A stretch of 9,199 nucleotides of DNA from Thermoproteota archaeon (GTDB taxonomy: Archaea; Thermoproteota; Bathyarchaeia; Bathyarchaeales; Bathycorpusculaceae): positions 1 through 9,199 of the forward strand of contig JAAZFA010000267.1 in NCBI GenBank assembly GCA_012511995.1, in the 5' to 3' direction. A program made the position numbers and the translations under genes. Position 1 is the first letter of the stretch. The number at the start of each line of letters is the position of its first letter. Below are positions 5,276-9,199 of this stretch, in pieces. The notes under the pieces were generated by a model that did no database searches, had not been told where the DNA came from, and saw only the letters and a program-made list of their open reading frames with translations.

Positions 5276-6646
5276 TTAAAGTGTTGCTAGTAGTTGCTCA
5301 AGTCTTAATGTGTAGTATTTAACTAGCTTAGATGCTTTTTCTTGGTCTTTTGCTTCAGCATAAAGTCTGAAAACTGGCTCTGTACCGCTTGGTCGAATTA
5401 AGATCGCGCTTGCATCTTGGAACCAAATTTTCACGCCATCGATTGTGCTCACATTTTCATTTTTAACTTCATCGTAAACTTTTCTTAGCAATAATTCTTT
5501 TTTATCGTTAGAGCATTCTACTTTGCCTTTTTCAATAAAGTATTGGGGTTCTTCAGCTATGAGTTGAGCAAGAGATTTACCTGTATCTGCCATAATATTT
5601 AGGAGTAAAGAGGTTGTCATGGCACCATCACGAACAGCTTGATGTGGCTGGTAGAAGATACCGCCATTCTCTTCACCGCCTAAATTAGCATTCTCTGTTT
5701 TCATGGTTTGTGATACTGTTACGCTACCGACTTTGGTCCAGATTAATTGTCCTTTATAGGTTTCAACTGTGTCTTTAATCAAAGTAGATGAACTGACGGG
5801 TGTTACGATTTTCGCGCCTGGATTTTTTATTAAGTATTGTTTGATGACCACAGCAAAGGTCTTGTCTCCCCAATGGATAATTCCGTTTTCATCACAGAAT
5901 ATTGACCTGTCCGCATCTCCGTCGAAGGCAACACCCATGTCTGCGCTGATGGCTCTCACAATTGCTGATAGGTCACCTAAACTTTCTGGTCTTGGTTCAG
6001 GGAGTCTGCCGGGAAAAGTTCCATCTATGTTTGCATTAATGGTTGTTACTTTGCATCCTAACTCACGTAGGAGTGGCGGTAGAGCTATTCCACCAACACT
6101 GTTAGCGGCATCAATGACAACATGGAAATGTTTTGATTTAATTTTTTGAACGTCGACATGATTTTTAATTGCCTCTTTGTACTCGTCGTTAATTCCCGTT
6201 AGTTCTAGTTTAGTTCCTAAATGATCCCATGAAGCGAAAACAATCTTCTTTTCGAAGTAAATGCCTTCTATTTCGCTCTCTTGTTCATGAGAGATTTCTA
6301 TACCATCGCTCCAGATTACTTTAATTCCATTATATTCCGGTGGATTATGTGAAGCTGAAATGATTACTCCACCGTCCATATTGTGATTTTTAACAGCGAA
6401 TTGAATAGCTGGTGTTGATCCCATGCCTGCGGTATAAACATTGCAGCCTGTCGCCATTAAGCCTGAAATCACAGCTCTAGCAAACATTGGACCACTTGTA
6501 CGTGCATCATAACCGATAAGAATTTTTTTTTCTTTTCCAAAAAAAGTTCCAATTGAGGATCCAAGATTGATTGCTACTTCAGGTGTCAATTCTATATTCA
6601 CTACTCCGCGGACACCGTTTGTTCCAAAAAGCTTTGTGGTGCTCAT
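5276..6646 (-). CDS. glmM: Phosphohexomutase, probably phosphoglucosamine mutase
   Basis: 456 residues, the normal length for an archaeal alpha-D-phosphohexomutase. The enzyme would interconvert hexosamine (or hexose) 6-phosphate and 1-phosphate in the cytoplasm, supplying sugar 1-phosphate for nucleotide activation. All four active-site blocks are present: GTNGVRG at 8-14; the phosphoserine loop ISASHNP at 96-102 with Ser99; the magnesium loop DGDADR at 242-247; the sugar-binding GEENGG at 324-329; and the phosphate-binding RPSGTEP at 418-424. The ATG start has AGGATGA 7 nt upstream. GEENGG and the short GTNGVRG opening fit the archaeal GlmM/phosphomannomutase group, so glucosamine 1-phosphate is likely, but mannose or glucose phosphate cannot be excluded. 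It lies 56 nt after the nucleotidyltransferase gene and 21 nt before the dehydrogenase-like gene, consistent with one operon. Confidence 0.9.
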   Translation of the reverse strand: MSTTKLFGTNGVRGVVNIELTPEVAINLGSSIGTFFGKEKKILIGYDARTSGPMFARAVISGLMATGCNVYTAGMGSTPAIQFAVKNHNMDGGVIISASHNPPEYNGIKVIWSDGIEISHEQESEIEGIYFEKKIVFASWDHLGTKLELTGINDEYKEAIKNHVDVQKIKSKHFHVVIDAANSVGGIALPPLLRELGCKVTTINANIDGTFPGRLPEPRPESLGDLSAIVRAISADMGVAFDGDADRSIFCDENGIIHWGDKTFAVVIKQYLIKNPGAKIVTPVSSSTLIKDTVETYKGQLIWTKVGSVTVSQTMKTENANLGGEENGGIFYQPHQAVRDGAMTTSLLLNIMADTGKSLAQLIAEEPQYFIEKGKVECSNDKKELLLRKVYDEVKNENVSTIDGVKIWFQDASAILIRPSGTEPVFRLYAEAKDQEKASKLVKYYTLRLEQLLATL

Positions 6647-6690
6647 GTTAACGTCATCCTGTAACTGTATCTATTTAATAGCGGCCTCCA

Positions 6691-6699
6691 GTTTTAAAG
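6691..6699 (-). promoter_or_regulatory. Possible internal promoter (TATA-like) ahead of glmM
   Basis: The 56-nt gap contains CTTTAAAAC on the minus strand, about 49 nt before the glmM ATG, placing a start near 6668. It is followed by the short inverted repeat CTATT-T-AATAG at 6671-6681. The evidence is weak and the element may have no function. Confidence 0.22.
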
Positions 6700-6702
6700 T
6701 TT

Positions 6703-7758
6703 TCAAGAGATTTCTTTTGCTGGGCATACCGCTGAATTCTCATGCAGGTCAACGTTGTCTTTAATCTTTGATTGATCGCCAACGATGCAGCCTTTTTCAA
6801 GTTTTGCGTGTTTACCTACATATACCCCTTCGCCGACTACGGCACCCTCTATTGATGCCCCATCGGCGATTTCGACATTTGAAAAAATAACTGAATCAGA
6901 AATTGATACATTCCGACCAACTTTAACATTCTTGCCTATAATTGCATAGGGTCCAATAATTGATTTTTCACCTATCGAAACCCCGTGATCAAACGCCACC
7001 GGATAATTCACTTTGAATCCATTTGGTTTTGGTTTTTCTATAGTGCTGCCTAATGAATCAAGAATAATTTTGTTAGCTTCCAAATATTCATGAGGTTTAC
7101 CGATGTCCATCCATAAACCATCGATACAACAACCTACCATACGTTTTGCCTCAACAATTTTTGGAAAAACTTCACGCTCAATCGAGACTGCTCTATTCTC
7201 AGGTATATACTTGAAGATCTCTGGACTTAAGACATATGCACCTGCGTTGATAAGGTTGCTTGGTTCTTGACCCTTTGGCGGTTTTTCTACAAAACGTTTT
7301 ATGGCTTCACCGTTTAGTTCAACTACACCGAAACTACAAGGATCTTTTATACTACAGAGCGCCATTGTTACCATCGCATTGTTCCTTTTATGCGTGTCAA
7401 GCAATTTCTTGTAGTCAATATCTGCAAATATATCGCCATTTAAAACTATGAATGGTTCTTTGCAGCCAAGAAGTTTTTCGGCTTTCTTAACAGGTCCACC
7501 GGTTCCAAGCGGTTTTCTGGGAGGATCAATTGAAAATCTAACCTTTAAACCACATTTTGGCGGTTTCTGTTGTCTAATATAGAATTGGGTTAACGCATTG
7601 ACTGCAAGTATAGCCTCGTTTACGCCACCGCGGGCTAATCGTTCAAATATCCATTGCAATAGCGGTTTGTTGACTATTGGGAATAGGGTTTTTGGTCGTG
7701 CACAACTGAGTGGGCGTAGTCGCGTGGCAAAGCCACCTGCTAATATCAATGCTTTCAC
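6703..7758 (-). CDS. Sugar-phosphate nucleotidyltransferase, GMPPB-like, with C-terminal left-handed beta-helix
   Basis: 351 residues. It would transfer a nucleotide to a sugar 1-phosphate, making an NDP-sugar and pyrophosphate. The N-terminal catalytic domain has the nucleotide-binding signature LAGGFATRLRPL at 6-17 with PKTLFP at 22-27, PLGTGGP at 83-89, the metal-binding VLNGD at 105-109, FVEKP at 156-160, NAGAY at 171-175 and WMDIG at 216-220. From about 245 the protein becomes a hexapeptide-repeat helix (IGEKSIIG, IIGKNVKVG, VGEGVYVGKHAKL). SIEREVFPKI and DGLWMDIGKPHEYL resemble eukaryotic/archaeal GDP-mannose pyrophosphorylase B more than GlmU. The downstream phosphohexomutase looks like GlmM, so the sugar and nucleotide are undecided. 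The GTG start is supported by AAGGTGA 5 nt upstream. It probably opens the sugar operon, as the 115-nt gap to guaA contains a TATA element. Confidence 0.85.
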   Translation of the reverse strand: MKALILAGGFATRLRPLSCARPKTLFPIVNKPLLQWIFERLARGGVNEAILAVNALTQFYIRQQKPPKCGLKVRFSIDPPRKPLGTGGPVKKAEKLLGCKEPFIVLNGDIFADIDYKKLLDTHKRNNAMVTMALCSIKDPCSFGVVELNGEAIKRFVEKPPKGQEPSNLINAGAYVLSPEIFKYIPENRAVSIEREVFPKIVEAKRMVGCCIDGLWMDIGKPHEYLEANKIILDSLGSTIEKPKPNGFKVNYPVAFDHGVSIGEKSIIGPYAIIGKNVKVGRNVSISDSVIFSNVEIADGASIEGAVVGEGVYVGKHAKLEKGCIVGDQSKIKDNVDLHENSAVCPAKEIS

Positions 7759-7798
7759 AATTTCACCTTGATTATGGAGTAAACTAAATAGAGTTTTT

Positions 7799-7810
7799 CA
7801 TATAAAATAG
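7799..7810 (-). promoter_or_regulatory. Candidate TATA box for the nucleotide-sugar operon
   Basis: The minus strand reads CTATTTTATATG in the 115-nt gap between guaA and the nucleotidyltransferase. It lies about 45 nt before the GTG start, predicting transcription from near 7778 and a 20-nt leader that includes the AAGGTGA ribosome site. A second AT-rich stretch (AGTATAAAATGC, about 7846-7857) is too close to the guaA stop to be preferred. Confidence 0.4.
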
Positions 7811-7873
7811 TATGGATACTAAATCTTATGTCTGAAATGTCACAAGCATTTTATACTGTTAAACGAAGAAGGT

Positions 7874-9199
7874 TTATTCCCATTCAATCGTTGCAGGCGG
7901 TTTATGTGTAACATCATAGACGACACGTGTAACATCCGGGACCTCGTTTGTGATGCGCGTGGATATCTTTTCCAGTAGCTGGTAGGGGACCTTGGCAAAG
8001 CTTGCAGTCATTGCTTCTCGGCTTTCCATTGCGCGCACGGCAACCACAAAGCCGTATGCTCTTGCATCTCCTTTGACACCTGTTGCTTTTGTATCTGTAA
8101 CTACTGTAAAGTACTGCCAGAGACCGCCACCTAATTCATTACGTTCGATTTCTTCTCTAACGATCTTGTCAGAACTTTTAGCAATGCAGATTTTCTCTTC
8201 AGTTAAAGATCCGATTATACGAACCGCTAGACCAGGACCAGGAAACGGTTGACGGTTAACAAGTTCCTTGGGTAAATCAAGTATTCGTGCGATTTTCCTT
8301 ACTTCATCCTTGTAAAGATCACGGAGCGGTTCAAGAATTTTTTTAAAATTCATTTTTTCAGGAAGCCCCGCGACGTTGTGATGGCTTTTAATTATTTCGC
8401 TGTTTTTCCTAAAACCTGATTCGATTCTATCAGGATAGATTGTTCCCTGTATTAGGTATTCAGCGCCTGATTGTTTGGCAATTTCTTCAAATACACGAAT
8501 GAATTCTTCACCCATAATCTTACGCTTAGTTTCGGGTTCTATTACACCCTGTAATTTAGACATGAAACGCTCATGGGCATCAGCTATGATGAAGTTGATA
8601 TCAAATTTCTCAAAAGTCTGACGAATAGATTCCGTTTCTCCTTCCCTCATGAAGCCATGGTCAACATAGACGGCGGTTAAGTTCTCTCCAAGTGCTTTAG
8701 CTGCGAGTGCAGTAGCCACGCTCGAGTCGATACCACCGCTTAAGCCGATAATGGCTCTTCCTCTATTTATCTCACTACGGAGTTCATTTTCCATTTTACC
8801 TATGAGGTCTTCCATTTGCCAGTTAGCCTGGGCTTTGCACACTTGGAAGATAAAGTTATGAAGAATCCTTGTACCATGTTTGGTGTGGATGACTTCTGGA
8901 TGCCACTGTAATCCATAGATAGATTTACTTTTATGTCTGTAAGCTGCGACAGGACAATTGCCTGTATGCGCCAATGATTCGAATCCTGGCGGTAGAGTCA
9001 TGACTGTGTCGCCGTGACTCATCCAAACTTGTTCTTTATCGTTTAAACCTTCAAGAATACCTGCTGGTTTGTCAATGGTTACTTGGGTTATTCCGTACTC
9101 TTTACATGTTGCAGGTTCTACTTTGCCGTTGGATAACTGAACAAGAAGTTGATGACCGTAACATAAGCCAAGGATTGGCAAGTTAACTTTTAAGATAAG
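7874..9199 (-). CDS. guaA: GMP synthase (glutamine-hydrolysing), fused amidotransferase and ATP-pyrophosphatase, N-terminus cut by window edge
   Basis: It converts XMP to GMP using ATP and glutamine in the last step of guanine nucleotide synthesis. The frame stays open to the window's right edge (LILKVNLPILGLCYGHQ), so the TTG at 9181 is an internal codon and roughly 60-75 N-terminal residues are missing; 441 remain. Visible parts are the class I amidotransferase with Cys13 in CYGHQ and the His100/Glu102 pair in WHPEV, then the ATP-pyrophosphatase P-loop GLSGGIDSS (152-160). The C-terminal dimerisation domain includes RQPFPGPGLAVRIIG and ends TIEWE. All triad and P-loop residues are intact. 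Many euryarchaea carry the two halves as separate genes; here they are one polypeptide. It is followed by a 115-nt gap, so it may be a separate transcription unit from the sugar genes. Confidence 0.95.
   Translation of the reverse strand, partial: LILKVNLPILGLCYGHQLLVQLSNGKVEPATCKEYGITQVTIDKPAGILEGLNDKEQVWMSHGDTVMTLPPGFESLAHTGNCPVAAYRHKSKSIYGLQWHPEVIHTKHGTRILHNFIFQVCKAQANWQMEDLIGKMENELRSEINRGRAIIGLSGGIDSSVATALAAKALGENLTAVYVDHGFMREGETESIRQTFEKFDINFIIADAHERFMSKLQGVIEPETKRKIMGEEFIRVFEEIAKQSGAEYLIQGTIYPDRIESGFRKNSEIIKSHHNVAGLPEKMNFKKILEPLRDLYKDEVRKIARILDLPKELVNRQPFPGPGLAVRIIGSLTEEKICIAKSSDKIVREEIERNELGGGLWQYFTVVTDTKATGVKGDARAYGFVVAVRAMESREAMTASFAKVPYQLLEKISTRITNEVPDVTRVVYDVTHKPPATIEWE

Noticed and set aside
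5769..6149. 126-codon plus-strand open frame
   Set aside because: It lies wholly antisense to glmM in a region with intact active-site motifs. It has no family features or RBS and reads as a shadow frame.
6671..6681. Inverted repeat CTATTTAATAG as an operator
   Set aside because: It is only an 11-nt AT-rich palindrome, expected by chance in DNA of this composition, with no second copy seen upstream of the other operon genes.
1..9199. CRISPR array, tRNA/rRNA gene, transposase or integration site
   Set aside because: I saw no regularly spaced direct repeats, no tRNA cloverleaf pattern such as GGTTCGAATCC in a gap, and no transposase-like frame. All gaps are under 120 nt apart from the rpoP-containing one.

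Overview
The window reads as chromosomal DNA of a moderately AT-rich archaeon, most likely in or near the Thermoproteota (Bathyarchaeia-like). This lineage is an inference from gene content, not a database match. The evidence is an archaeal-type RNA polymerase subunit P (Rpb12/RpoP), a Trm5-type tRNA methyltransferase, an archaeal Trm112-like protein, an archaeal GlmM-type phosphohexomutase, TATA-like elements in the gaps, GGTGA-type ribosome binding sites, and frequent TTG and GTG starts. Most of the window is coding. I see no tRNA, rRNA, CRISPR array or insertion sequence.

Left part (1-2972). A surface protein runs in from the left edge. It has several beta-sandwich repeats and one C-terminal membrane anchor, and carries nine N-glycosylation sequons. 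It is followed by a 99-residue cysteine-rich protein of unknown function, which converges on a tiny minus-strand gene for RNA polymerase subunit P at 1561-1722. That gene diverges from a Trm5-family tRNA methyltransferase, followed 16 nt later by a Trm112-like zinc-binding protein.

Right part (2982-9199, all minus strand). In transcription order it holds guaA (fused two-domain GMP synthase, N-terminus cut by the window edge), then a likely nucleotide-sugar cluster. The cluster is a GMPPB-like sugar-phosphate nucleotidyltransferase with a left-handed beta-helix tail, a GlmM-type phosphohexomutase, a UDP-glucose/UDP-ManNAc dehydrogenase-family protein, and a Gfo/Idh/MocA oxidoreductase. The last two overlap by 4 nt (ATGA). 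The first two could make an activated hexose or N-acetylhexosamine. The last two occupy the places that WbpA and WbpB/WlbA hold in known uronic-acid sugar pathways.

The most unusual feature is the UDP-sugar dehydrogenase homologue at 3929-5254. It keeps the Rossmann glycine motif and the overall three-part architecture, but every catalytic hallmark I can align has been replaced: the Cys motif, the helix Lys and Asn, the SPER motif, and the C-terminal Arg motif. It is nevertheless a full-length intact frame, coupled to an apparently competent oxidoreductase, so it may be a repurposed enzyme or a non-catalytic partner. The oxidoreductase gene shows an abrupt internal change in codon use near 3180, suggesting mosaic ancestry.
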